A stretch of 64,000 nucleotides of DNA, taken from positions 3,844,210 to 3,908,209 of the forward strand of contig JAKSZT010053881.1 in NCBI GenBank assembly GCA_026826555.1, in the 5' to 3' direction. The translations under genes were made by a program, and so were the position numbers. Each line of letters starts with the position of its first letter. Positions within the stretch are counted from its first letter, which is position 1. The notes beneath the pieces are model-generated. The model did no database searches and was not told the DNA's origin. It was given only the letters and a program-made list of their open reading frames with translations. This DNA comes from Tolypeutes matacus. Its lineage: Eukaryota; Chordata; Mammalia; Cingulata; Chlamyphoridae. Shown here piece after piece: positions 12,081-23,265 of this stretch.

Positions 12081-12725
12081 TGTTTCTGGCTGTCTTAGGC
12101 TGTGTTAAGTAGTTTGTATCAAACGAACCCTTTGTCACTGAAATCAATATTAAAAGTTGGGCCATATATATAAAACAACTCTTTGAAGGCATTAGAGAGC
12201 AACCAGTTCTGGCTGGACATGAGGGGCTATGATTCTAGAAAAAAAGGGAGCTCATGAAGTGATCTTCAGTTCACTCTGGCTTTTTCCTTGAAGGAATTTT
12301 CCAATTCTCAAGTGCCAGATAGAGCCCAAGCAGAAAGGAAGAGTTTTGTTGGGCTAAGGATAGATACAGAGGTTAGAGTCCAGGCCTGCCAAAGAAGCTG
12401 GGAACTGAAGCCAAATCCTAGGCGAGAGTGAACTGCTGAGGTTATCTGCATATAAATTTTCCTTCAAGTCTTATTAGTTTATTAACTTCCAGGCCCGGAG
12501 CAGGATTCCCTGAAACCAGCAGAAAGAAAACAGTGGCTATAGGGCTAAGAGATTGACAGAAATTTCAGCAACCTTGGGAGATACAGATTAACGTTCAAGT
12601 TCCTCAAAAACTAGTAAGTGGTGAACTTGGGCCATTATCTAAAAACCATATACTTCCAGGATATGTATAGTTACTTTGTTCTTAAGAGTTAAGGAAGAAA
12701 TGAAAGAATAGATGAGGGACTGTAG

Positions 12726-12770
12726 ACCATATATTTACAAGATCTTTTAAAGATCTTGTAAATATATGGT
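12726..12770. repeat. near-perfect 45-bp palindrome
   Basis: Arms 12726-12747 (accatatatttacaag...) and 12749-12770 are exact reverse complements over 22 bp, with a single T between them. The centre is gatcttt-t-aaagatc. No neighbouring repeat explains it and both flanks look unique. Confidence 0.95.
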
Positions 12771-13659
12771 AGAGTTAGACCCTGTACCAAATGCAAATAT
12801 TGGTTGAGATTTTAGAGATTAAACTATGAAAATAATATATCTTTGCATCAAAATTGTCTTTTATCTGACAAAACAGTGCATGATCTTTACTGACTTTTAA
12901 TTTGCTGTACTTTTTACAGGAGGTAAAAAGTACTTAGAGGCCACGGGTATCCTTTCTCTTTTTATCTTGCTAAGTTTCCGATTTATCTTTGTTCTTGTAT
13001 ACAACCAATTTTACATGCTTAAGAAAACTTCATGTAAGTATAAAATCTCAGGAATGACCAGTATAGATAATGCTTGACTACATGCATTCAATGTCCATAC
13101 AATATACAGCACTCAGGAGCATGGATTTTTTTTTTTTTTTTTTAAACAGGTCAGTGAATTTTTTACAGAGCTATTGCTGAGAATTATTTTTAAAGTACCC
13201 TCTGAACTATGCTTGTCTAAGTCAATAAATCCATTGCACTGCAAAGTTTCCAGGCAATAAATAAAGCAAAAGCACTAAACAAATTGGTTGTTCTCTCAAG
13301 TGATACAATGTCTCTGTTCTACTTACTCTTCACAATAATTTTACTAGAAAGCAAGAAAAAAAAATCATTCCTTTTTTCTAATTAGTGGGGATTATTAATT
13401 TGGGGGAGCCTTTAATGGATTGATTTTATTAGGTCTTGAGATCTTGAATTTTCTTAGGTTTCTTTTCATACCTTTAATATGGGTTTTAAAAAGTTAGTGC
13501 TCCGTCACTCGGAATTTATTTTTTATTTTTGTCATGTTCCAAGCATTTTCTATTAAACTTTTCAATGAAAATCACTAAAAATAATATTTTGTTGCTTATT
13601 CCCCCAAACCTAATTTTAATATCAATTCCAGTTTTTAGAAATTCATCTTAACCTTGCTA
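12771..13659. other. unique AT-rich stretch
   Basis: No gene seen. An 18-T run at 13126-13143 carries no SINE body. Confidence 0.5.
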
Positions 13660-13826
13660 TTGAAATTGTGGTTCATAGACCAGGACTGTATGGCCATCAC
13701 TAGGGAGCTTATTAAATATACAGAATCTTGGGCCCCACCCCAGACTTACTGACAAATAATCTGCATTTTAATGTGCTCAAATGATTCATATGCACTTTAT
13801 AAAGTTTGAGAATCACTGCTCTAAGG
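13660..13826 (-). mobile_element. MER5A-like hAT (Charlie) nonautonomous DNA transposon
   Basis: The right end read in reverse gives cagtgattctcaaacttt, the MER5A start. The interior holds 'gggccccaccccagacttactga' and 'tctgcattttaa', and the left end gtggttcatagaccagg matches the other terminus. Length, about 165 bp, fits MER5A-type miniature elements. Confidence 0.75.
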
Positions 13827-14439
13827 GCCTGTTTCCTAATGCTTATTTTCAATCTACCTGACCCTTAGAGGGAAAGAATCTTATACTTTAGAAAATATAC
13901 AGAACACAAACAAAGATCAAAGTATTTTTAAAGCTTTTAAGGAATATTTCATGGGCTGATATAATTTGTACGTTTCAGAAAATAATATTTATTTTGTACC
14001 GAGTGGTTTTACCATGTCATTTTTTAAACACCTCCCTTTAGTCTTGTTTATTGAATCTAGTCTCACATCTTTAGCACTCAGCTCTTTGCTATAGACTTTT
14101 TAAATCAATATCAACCCTAATCTCTCTCATTTGGGCTCTAATCTTATATTTCTGACTTTATAGGACATTCATCATGCCCCAAATGGAATATATGATCATC
14201 TTTTTCAAACCTTCCTTTCCTGATTTCCTTTTGTTAATCATATATCAGTTTTAGGTCCATTAAAGTCTTATATCCTTCATGAGTCTTTTTTACAACTCTC
14301 TTGTATATCGTGATTTCCCCTTTCTTCTATAACCCTTTTTATCTCTCCAAAAGAGATGGAAATAGAATCCATGTCTTTAACACACTCCCTATTTCCAATG
14401 TACTTTACTTCTAGTAATAAACTTTCTGACAGTAAAATG

Positions 14440-14890
14440 TGAATTTAGGATGCATCTTCTTTCATTTAAAAACTTTGAATGGGTTGTACAAAGCATGGAA
14501 CTGTATAATACAATGAATCCTGTGGTGGAAGATGCACTGTGGTTAACAGGACAAATATGAGAACATTCTCTCATGAACTAAAACAAGTAAAAATACTAAT
14601 ACAAAGTGTCATTAATCAGTTGGGTTGGGGGGAAAATACACCAAATGTAAGATCTTAGCTGTAGTTAGTAGTAATGTTTTGACCATACTCTTTCATAGTT
14701 TGTAACAATTGTTTTACAACAATGCAAGTTGTTGGTGTTAGGGTAACGTATGGGAGCCCTGTATGATGATAATGCGTGTTTGTTTTGTTAGCTCACAACT
14801 TACACTATACACTTACTGTTTGTAGATGTTCATGTATGAATGATAAATTTCAATTTTAAAAGTTTTAAAAAATTACTCTAAATCATTAAG
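14440..14890 (+). mobile_element. 5'-truncated L1, 3'UTR
   Basis: Carries the L1 3'UTR words 'gaatcctgtggtggaagatgcactgtgg', 'ttctctcatgaact' and 'ggggaaaatacaccaaatgtaa', followed by 'ctctttcatagtttgtaaca'. These recur near 50.6 kb on the plus strand and near 62.3 kb on the minus strand, so the element is a repeat by internal evidence alone. No ORF2 coding part remains. Confidence 0.8.
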
Positions 14891-14974
14891 TTGAGAATAG
14901 TTGTGCCAGAAGGTACACCTTGCCAATTGGTTGTCCATAAATAGTAATTTTTATGTGTTTCTGTGTTTTACACT

Positions 14975-15620
14975 TGTATTAGTCAGCTAAAGAGGTGCTG
15001 ATGCAAACTACCAGAACTCTCTTGGCTTTCATAAAGAGTATTTGTTGGGGATAGAAACTTACAGTTTACAAGGCCCTAAAGAGTCCAGCTCAAGGTACCA
15101 TAAGAGGTACTTTCACAACCAAAGTCATTGGCCCCATGTTGAAGCAAGATGGCAGGCAATGTTTGCGAGGGTTCAGACTTCCTTCTTCCTCTTAAGGCTT
15201 CATAGTCACAGCTTCCACCGATCTCAGCTGTAGCCTGGCATAGGGCTCATCTCTCTCCCTGAGGCTCATTTCTTTCTGGACTCAGCTGCTGTGTTCTCTT
15301 CACAAGGTCAGCTATAGACTATCAGGCTCATCTCTCTTCCTGGGGCCTCTGTTGTGTCTAATGAGCTGTCTCTCTTTCTCTGTGTGTCTACTTCCCTGTG
15401 AGAGTCTGTTTTATCAGCCCACCAAGGGGGCTGGGACTCAACACTGAGTTGCACTCTAATGACGTAGTTGAATCAAAACCCTAATCTTAACATAATTTAA
15501 TGAGATGTATCAGCTGAATCTTATACAATCAAAGGGTTATCACGCCCAGAGGAACAGACCAGTTTACAAATATAATCAATATCTCTTTTTGGAATTCATA
15601 AATAATATCAGCCTGCCACA
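14975..15620 (-). mobile_element. solo LTR, ERVL/MaLR-like, family A
   Basis: The 646-bp unit begins TGTATTAGTC and ends CTGCCACA, the TG...CA ends of an LTR. A perfect 5-bp duplication, acact, sits at 14970-14974 and 15621-15625, the size used by class III ERVL/MaLR elements. On the minus strand it matches the copies at 36412-36934 and 46430-47076, including the region that carries AATAAA near the 3' end; here the signal is mutated to ACAAAT. No internal retroviral sequence flanks it, so it is a solo LTR. Confidence 0.88.
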
Positions 15621-15625
15621 ACACT

Positions 15626-16461
15626 TAACTAGTTTTCCGTGATGTTCAATAACCAACTCATTAAAAAAATGTGAACTCATTTTCATTATGACTAAATAAA
15701 AACTGCAACAATAGAATGGCTCTTATAAAGCAAATAATCACTGCTCTCACACTTAGATTCATATATAGATGGCAAAACCAAAAAAGTAGAATGAACATTT
15801 CCATTAATTGATTAGTATAAAATAGGTAAAGTTATTTCTTAAGTTTTCTTTAGATTATACAAATAGAAACTAATGAATTCTAACTTTAAAAACACAATAG
15901 TTTTAGAACTTATTTTATAGAAAAGGCAACTGAGACAGCAATTAAATGCCTGTTTCTGTTTCTTGCCAAAATAGTGTTCAAAGCATACATCTCAGCACTT
16001 GAGTTTTAGGCTTAAGTCCACAAGCTTGAAGATGAAAAGTTCCCAAATTGAATGTTCATTTCTAATTTGGAATAAAAGGTTAGCACTTGGATTAAATGAC
16101 AGCATTTGGCTTCAGACTTTGCATGTGGGTATTTTTTTAACACAAAAGTCCTCATGTTCCAAAAAAAAAAGATCCAAAGAGTAGGATGTACTTGGTAGTT
16201 TGCTGTAATGTATTGTTGGGGACATATAGAATTTTGCGTTTAAAAGCTTGTAAGATTTTGCCAAGTTTCACTTGCATTTTTTCCCACTGTATTTCTTTGT
16301 AAGGCATGGCAAGCATTTTACCTTTTAGAGCTTTTGTATGCTTTAGCTATATAGCACAGTGGGAATGTACTTGGGAAAATACTCCCCTGTTTGCTGGATT
16401 TAACTACTGGAACAATTTTAACAATTTTACCCTCAGTTATTTCTATTGATGATTAGCCAAA
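15626..16461. other. unique AT-rich stretch
   Basis: I see no gene or clear repeat here. Confidence 0.5.
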
Positions 16462-16477
16462 TATTCCTACCATTTTA

Positions 16478-16784
16478 TTTATTTATTTATTTATTTAAAG
16501 ATTTTATTTATTTATTCATTTATCCCCCCCTTGCTGCTTGTGCTCGCTGGGTCAGCTAACCACGCCGTGCGGGCGGGCTTGGCCTTCACCAGGAGGCCCT
16601 GGGAACCGAACCCAGGGCCTCCCATATGGTAAACGGGAGCCCTACTGATTGAGCCACAGCCGCTTCCCAGATTATTTGGCTTTTTTTTTTTTTTTTTTTT
16701 TTCAGGTAACAGGGCTGGGAATTGAACCTGGGACCTCCCATGTGGGAAGCCAGTGCTCAATCACTTGAGCCAAATCCTCTCCCC
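16478..16784 (-). mobile_element. composite two-SINE unit in one target-site duplication
   Basis: Two tRNA-derived SINEs lie head to tail on the minus strand. The upstream one (16784 down to 16681) is a short monomer with head gagaggatttggctcaagtg and a poly-A run. The downstream one (16668 to 16478) is a long DAS-type SINE ending in an (AAAT)n tail. A 12-bp spacer, agattatttggc, separates them. A perfect 16-bp direct repeat, tattcctaccatttta, at 16462-16477 and 16785-16800 encloses the whole pair. The inner SINE has no separate TSD, so the pair may have moved as one RNA. Nested insertion with loss of the inner TSD is the alternative. Confidence 0.9.
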
Positions 16785-16800
16785 TATTCCTACCATTTTA

Positions 16801-18124
16801 AAGATATTTAGGAGATGGCTCAGAATCAGAGTTAATGCCTGCAATAGATTGGCTTCCAGGGTTTGTTGTATTCAGCAGGTACTCCAGAAGCCAAGTGTAA
16901 TGGGAAAAACTTTTGTGTTTATGCAAATGAGCATAACCCTAGTAATCTTACTATATTACTTTGGGGAATAGGTAAAAATAGATGTAAAGCTAGAACAAAA
17001 ACATTAAAAATATATATATATTTATCTAAAATACTAAAATGTTTGGTGGGGACAGGCAGGAGAAAGAGGTACTTATATGTGAATAAATATTTTTGGATTT
17101 ACTGTAGAGACCATTCCTCATAATCTGATATTTATCTTTTAGAAACAAATTCTGTCCCCAGAACGTATCCCGTATGATATCTGAGTTAAATTTTGTTAGT
17201 ATCGTGAGATTCAGATCTTTATTTCTTTTTGGAAAGAAAAATATCTGCTTTAGTTGTTGTTTTCCAGCTCTTCCTTGCCCAGTCTTTTTGGGCTATCTGC
17301 AAAGAAGGAAATTTGAAGTCTAAATTTAATATAACTTCAAATTGTTACTTTTCAATGGTTAAAAAAAAAAAAAGCCCAAAACAGTTTTGCTCTGAAAATT
17401 GAATGTCTTTTAGAACATTAGAGCTTAGAACAAAGAACTTAAAAAATACACAATAAAGTATAATCTAAAAAGACTATTCAAGAAAAGTTTTTATTATAAT
17501 ATCGATTCCTATTATGTTTTTTTAAAGTAACAATTGCTTCTGAATCTTTTGGTAGGTGACAACTTTGTATGCAGCTACTGTTCAGACTTGTGTATCTCAC
17601 TTAATTTCTACATGACTTTTTTTTTTTTGGGGGGGGGCGCAAAATCCATATTCTTTTCCTTGCGCTTCCCACAAAATAAATATCAATTCCTTTTCTTTTT
17701 TCCACTTAATACCTTATATAGTCTACTTTTTTGGTAACCTACAACCCTGAAAATCCTTGTTTGAGTCATGATGGAACCTTTTCTGGGGAGGAGAGGTCAT
17801 CTGAAGCCGTTTGGGAATTGTTGTCCTGCCTAGAATGTAGACTAGAGCATAGCTCTTCAAACTTTTTAGCAGTGAAACTCTTTCATTAAAATAGTTCATA
17901 GAAGCTTAAAAATGTAAGCTATATAAATGTACTGGTGCTCATTTGAAGCAGTTGGTGCAGAGGTAAAGTTTGGGGCCCCACCTACTTGTGTGAGCAAGGG
18001 GGTAGTGTGTGTGACCAAGTCCCCGGGGCACCACAGATCCTCATCTAGACTAGAATGGGTCTTTTAGTAACTGTAATGTGTCTGGTGAAGAAGGTCTTTA
18101 GACAGGGAATGCAAAGTGTTGCTG
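16801..18124. other. unique AT-rich stretch
   Basis: Short A, T and TA runs (17004-17021, 17361-17372), and a T10-G9 junction at 17622-17637. About 17840-18060 is less AT-rich but not recognised. Confidence 0.45.
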
Positions 18125-18139
18125 CCCTCATAAGTTTTT

Positions 18140-18336
18140 TATGAGGTATGGGGTACTGGGGATTGAATCCAGAACCTCATATATGGGAAGCCGGCACTCA
18201 ACCACTGACCCACATAGGCTTCCCTGGGTGGGTTTTTTCGTTTGTTTTGCTTGTTGTTTGTTTTTGCCTTTTTCAGGAGGCACCTGGAACCAAATCCAGC
18301 AGCCACTCAACCACTTGAGCCACATCCACTCCCATA
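18140..18336 (-). mobile_element. dimeric tRNA-derived SINE
   Basis: Two tRNA-like monomers on the minus strand are joined by an A-rich linker (T/G-rich on the plus strand, about 18233-18277). The 5' monomer starts at 18336 with gggagtggatgtggctcaag; the 3' monomer is about 18140-18225. A 15-bp TSD, ccctcataagttttt, lies at 18125-18139 and 18337-18351. Confidence 0.92.
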
Positions 18337-18351
18337 CCCTCATAAGTTTTT

Positions 18352-18950
18352 AGGAAACATTTGGTTGGTTATGGTTGGTTTCTTAGAAGTAGGATATAGG
18401 ATTGAATCAAAAGCTGTTTAAAATGCATTGCATCTGTTTTGTGTTAGATATGAAATTAGTTGAGACTAAGGTTTAGGAGAAAAGATAGACTAATGTTCAC
18501 ACAGTCTTGAAGTTGGATGGAAGCTTATCATTAGTATTCCTACTGGATGGGATTTTATACCTAGTTAGCCAAAGTTAAAAAATAATTTTGAATGCATACT
18601 GTATTCATCAGTAAAAGCCAGTGAGGTTTTTTTCTTTTTTCCATGAAATAGCATTATAAAGTTAAGTGCTTATGTACCACTGACCCATTTAATCAAATGC
18701 ACCTAGGGGTACATATTCTGGGTTTGTGTTAGAATAAAAATAGTCAAATTTTTAAATTCCTTTTATGTTTATCTCTTGAATTTTGTGTGAAGCAAAATAC
18801 CTGTATAGGCATTGTCAGATATGTAGTTATTTTTTAAGCCAGCAGCTTAGTATAACCTAATTTTTTTTAACCATAGGATTCTTAGTATGTGGCTAAGGAA
18901 AATGTTTGTTTATGTCAGGAAACATAGTTCCTGAATACTTTTTGTCATTG
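18352..18950. other. unique AT-rich stretch
   Basis: Nothing recognised. Confidence 0.5.
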
Positions 18951-18954
18951 TTTA

Positions 18955-19156
18955 TTTATTTATTTATTTTATTTATTTATTTTTTAAAGATTTTATTTAC
19001 TTATTCATTTATCCCCCCCTTGCTGCTTGTGCTCGCTGGGTCAGCTAACCACGCCGCGCGGGCGGGCTTGCCTTCACCAGGAGGCCCTGGGAACCGAACC
19101 CGGGGCCTCCCATATGGTAAACGGGAGCCCCACTGATTGAGCCACAGCCGCTTCCC
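18955..19156 (-). mobile_element. DAS-type tRNA-derived SINE, long form
   Basis: The head begins at 19156 on the minus strand, the body is about 19015-19090, and the tail is a long (AAAT)n tract read as TTTA on plus. The insertion site was itself TTTA-rich, so the TSD (tttatttatt type) cannot be bounded exactly. Confidence 0.9.
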
Positions 19157-19541
19157 CTTTATTTATTGATTCATTCAAAAAATATTTATTGAATACCAGC
19201 AATATATATCAGATATTTAACTTTAGGACCTAAAGTATACAATTATATGTTATTATTTACTATGATATTTATCTGTCAGAGCAATTCATCCCATAGCAAA
19301 CATTGTTTATAAGCTTTTACAAAAGGAGAATTTATTCCTGTAGTGGAGTCACTGTCATCTGAAGAATGACAAAATAAAAAATTGTATGCACCAATTTTAG
19401 TATGATCACTGAACTAATTCAATACATATGAGAATATAAAAGAAAAAAAGAATCCCATCTAGGAATATCAGACAATGGACTCATGGTGAACACAAAAGGT
19501 GCTATAAAGCTTCAAGTTTTCTAAGAATATTAAAAGTTAGA

Positions 19542-19725
19542 GGGAAGCAGCTGTGGCTCAATCAGTGGGGCTCCCGTTTACCATATGGGAGGCCCCGGGT
19601 TCGGTTCCCGGGGCCTCCTGGTGAGGGCGGGCCCGCCGGCACGGCGTGGTTGGCTGACCCGGCGAGCGCAAGCAGCAAGGGGGGGATGGATGAATAAATA
19701 AATAAAATCTTTAAAAAAAAAAAAA
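19542..19725 (+). mobile_element. DAS-type tRNA-derived SINE, long form
   Basis: Head gggaagcagctgtggctca, B box about 19596-19607, GC-rich body (gcacggcgtggttggctga), AATAAA-rich tail and poly-A. Flanks aaaagttaga (19532-19541) and aaaggttaga (19726-19735) form a near-perfect 10-bp TSD. Confidence 0.92.
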
Positions 19726-19735
19726 AAAGGTTAGA

Positions 19736-20837
19736 ATGAAATTTAGAAACCACCATAGTCCACCCTTTCAGCCAATATAGGAATCTACCTATATATGGTG
19801 TCAGTTGAAATGTTTAAAGATAATTATTTACCGCCAGTAAGCTTTTTTAAAAAAATACCTAGTCTGTATCTTTTATATAAATCTCAAATTCAGAAGGATC
19901 ATTTATTGTGGTGTGAATGACCTTTACCCACCTAGGGACAGAATCTTCTTCTGTATTGTTAGCTTTGTCATTTTGCTTTGGCTTTTCATGATTTACGAAT
20001 TGTTAGCTTGAGAACTTTTGAGGGCTACTTAATTATGTAATTTTCCTAAATGTTTAAATAAAAGCAATCCTGCCACTTTTTTTAGGCAAAGGAAATATTT
20101 TATCTATTTTTATGTATTTTTAAAAATTAACCCTTAAAATCATTATATTAGTGATATAGTAAATATTAAGGTATAGCCATTAAAAAATGATCTACAATAA
20201 AAGAAAAAATGAGTCTGTGTTTAAATAAATTAGTGATTTACACAATTGGTAAAATAACACTGTAAACATGGTCTCTCTCTGTAGCAGTCCTGTATTCAAT
20301 AATTAAACATTACATGAATGTATTTTTTTGGCCTCCATTAAAAATGGAGAAACCCAGGGGGAGAAAAGATTCTAGAAGAGTGACTATAAAATACAGAATC
20401 TTAAGAAAAATACAGTAATCAAAATAAATTGGATAGAGGCATTAATGCCAAAGTGCTGTACATTTGCTTCTGTTTTTCTAGCCAATGCAACCATATATTG
20501 TTTAACAGGAGTAAGATAAATATTTTTAACTACTATTCCATTATAAATCACTATTTGCTGTATTACATGTTTAAGAGATCCTCTTTTACTAGGTGAACTG
20601 AGATGCACTTGAAATGTCATTAGACTTTTTAATCTAAAACTTTTTTTCTCTACAATGTGAATTGATTGAAATAGCAAAGTTATAAAAATCTATAAGGCAT
20701 TTTAGACTCATGTTTTTGAAAAGTCTGATGGCTATCCATTGCTGATTAATGCAGTTAGAAGAAGAGTTGAATTCTCTTCTAACAATAATGTAAGAGCTTG
20801 TTGATAAACATATTCTGTATGGATTATTCATAGATAA
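19736..20837. other. unique AT-rich stretch
   Basis: Nothing recognised. Confidence 0.5.
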
Positions 20838-22560
20838 CCTCTTTTATTATTTTTTAAATTTTGGTAACATATATATAAAGCATATTTCCCATTGTAACCA
20901 CTTCCATGTGTACAATTTAGTGATATTAATTACAGTCACAATATTGTGCTATCATTACCACCATGCATTGCCAAAATTTTTTTGTTACCATAAACAGAAA
21001 CTCTATTCTCATTAAGCAATAACTCCCCAACCTCCTCCAACCTGTGATCTATTTTCTGTCTCTATGAATTTGCATATTTTAGGTATTTCATATAAGTGGA
21101 ATCATATATTTGTCACTTTGTTTCTGGCTTATTTCACTCAATATCATGTCTTCAGGGTTCATCTATGTTGTAGCATATATCAGAACTTCATTCCTTTGTA
21201 TATCTGAATAATATTTCATTTTATGTATATATTACATTTTGTTTATCTATTCATATATTGATGGACTTGTGGGTTGTTTCCATCTTTTGGCAATTGTGAC
21301 TAATACCACTATGAACATCGGTGTGCAAATATCTGTTTGAGTTCCTGCTTTCATTTCTTTTGGGTGTATACCTAGAAGTGGGATTGCCAACTCATGTGAT
21401 AATTCTATCCTTAACTTTCTGAGGAACTGCCAAACTGTTTTCCATGGCAACTGCACCATTTTACGTTCCAACTAAGAATGTATAACAGTTCCTATTTCTG
21501 TACATCCTAATACTTATTTCCTTTTTTTTTTTTCCTCCAATAGTAGCCTTTCTAGTAGGTGTGAAGTGTTATCTCATTGTGGTTTTTATTTTCATTCCCC
21601 TATGGCTAATGATATTGAGCATCTTTTATGTGCTTATTGGTCATATATGTGTATCTTCTTTGGAGAAATGTCTCTTCAAGTCGTTTGCCCAGTTTTTAGT
21701 TGTTTCTCTTTTTGTTGTTAAGTCATAGGATTTCTTTATATAGTCTACATATTAAGCCCTTATCAGATACATAATTTGCAGATGCTTTCTCTCATTCTAT
21801 AGGTTGTTTTTTCACTTTCTTGATTGTGTCCTTTACACAAAAGTTTTTAATTTTGAAGAAGTCCATTGTTTCTATTTTTTCCCTTTTTTTGTGTGTGTGC
21901 TTTTGGTATTTAATCATTGTCAAATTCAAAGTTGTGAAGATTTTCCCTTACGTTTTCTTTCAAGAGTTTTGTTTTAGTCCTTAAGTTTATGTCCTTGATC
22001 CATTTTTTAAGTTTTTTTTAAAAATACCTTTGCATTTACAGGAAAGTAGCATACAAAACCAGTATATAGAACCCCAACATACTCCCTCTCCCATAAACCC
22101 AAATTTACAAACTATTGGCATTTTTCCATATTTGTTATACCATTCTAACAACCTCTTTCTCGTTATGTTTTCTAAATATTTGAGAATAGGTTGCATATAT
22201 TCTGCTCTTCTAATACTTAACATTTCCATGGACATTTCCTAAGAATAAGGACCCTCACTTATGTATCCACCTTAAGTACAGCTACCTTGATCCATTTTAT
22301 ATTAATTTTTGTATATGGTGTGAGTTAGGGCTTATCTTCATTCTTTTGCATGTGGATATCCAATTTTCCCAGTCCAATTTGTTAAAGAGACCATTCTTTC
22401 TCCATATAATGTACCTGGCATACTTGTTGAAAACCTGCTGGCCATAGATGTGTGGGTTCCCTAAATTACCTTTAAATCTCTTTCCTTCAGCCTCATTGCT
22501 ATTGCCATGGGTGTTAAGGTCACAACAGAAACTAATGAAAATCATTTAGAACCTCAGATT
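20838..22560 (-). mobile_element. L1 ORF2 C-terminal/3' region, interrupted
   Basis: Read on the minus strand this contains the well-conserved L1 ORF2 tail and 3'UTR. Plus-strand words such as 'ttcatataagtggaatcata', 'tcttcagggttcatctatgtt' and 'gtgtatacctagaagtgggattg' are the complement of the L1 ORF2 C-terminal region. The same segment occurs at 55.7-56.5 kb. The frame is broken, and a foreign 278-bp insert (22007-22284) splits it. Confidence 0.88.
22007..22284 (-). mobile_element. nested retroposon (L1 3'UTR-like) inside L1
   Basis: The 14-bp direct repeat ccttgatccatttt at 21993-22006 and 22285-22298 brackets this piece. The host L1 reads through normally on both sides (gatccatttt...tatattaattt). 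The insert starts on plus with a T-rich, poly-A-like tract and continues 'tttgcatttacaggaaagtagc', which resembles an old L1 3'UTR on the minus strand. Confidence 0.82.
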
Positions 22561-22984
22561 CATCAGAGTTTATGCAACTACTTGTTTTAGGTTTTAAAAA
22601 AAGTTATATTCTAGAATATACTGACTTTCATACACATACTCTTATACACATACTTAAATATAAAAACTTGAGGTACATATATATGTGTATATATGTCTTT
22701 CTATCTACCTTTAGATTTTATGGTCCTTAGCTTGCTAACACATGAATAAAAATATCTATGAAATGTTTAATTTGTAGATCTTGCCAAGATTCCCACAGTT
22801 ATTAAGTTGGACCTCTGGGTATTATAGAGAATACACGGAAGGACATGAATTCAAGAGAGAGTTATACTGGTCTACCAATATACTACTAACATAGCAAGGC
22901 TGGTTAAAATGTGATAGAAAAAACTGCCTCTTATATTTTACTTCATACTTGTTATTTTCCATTCAAAAAAGTTTTCACCATAAA

Positions 22985-23265
22985 ATATTTGGTCACTTAT
23001 ATGAACTATCTAGAATAAGCAAATTCATAGAGATTAGAGGTTACCAGGTTCTGGGGGAAGGAGGATTTGGGGAGTTATTGCTTAATGGGTATAGAGTTTC
23101 TGTTTGGGGTGATGAGAAAGTTTTGGTAATGCTTGGTGGAGATGGTAGCACAACTTAGTAAATGTAATAATGCAATTCAGTTGTACACTTAAAAGTGGTT
23201 AAAGTAGAAATTTTTATGTTATAAATATAAATTTTTATAAGTAAAATTTAAAGCTTATAAAAATC
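22985..23265 (+). mobile_element. L1 3'UTR fragment
   Basis: Contains the L1M-type 3'UTR order 'agattagaggttaccaggttctgggg...', 'cttaatgggtatagagtttct', 'ttttggtaatgcttggtggagatgg' and 'cagttgtacacttaaaagtgg'. The short open frame through it is accidental. Confidence 0.75.
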
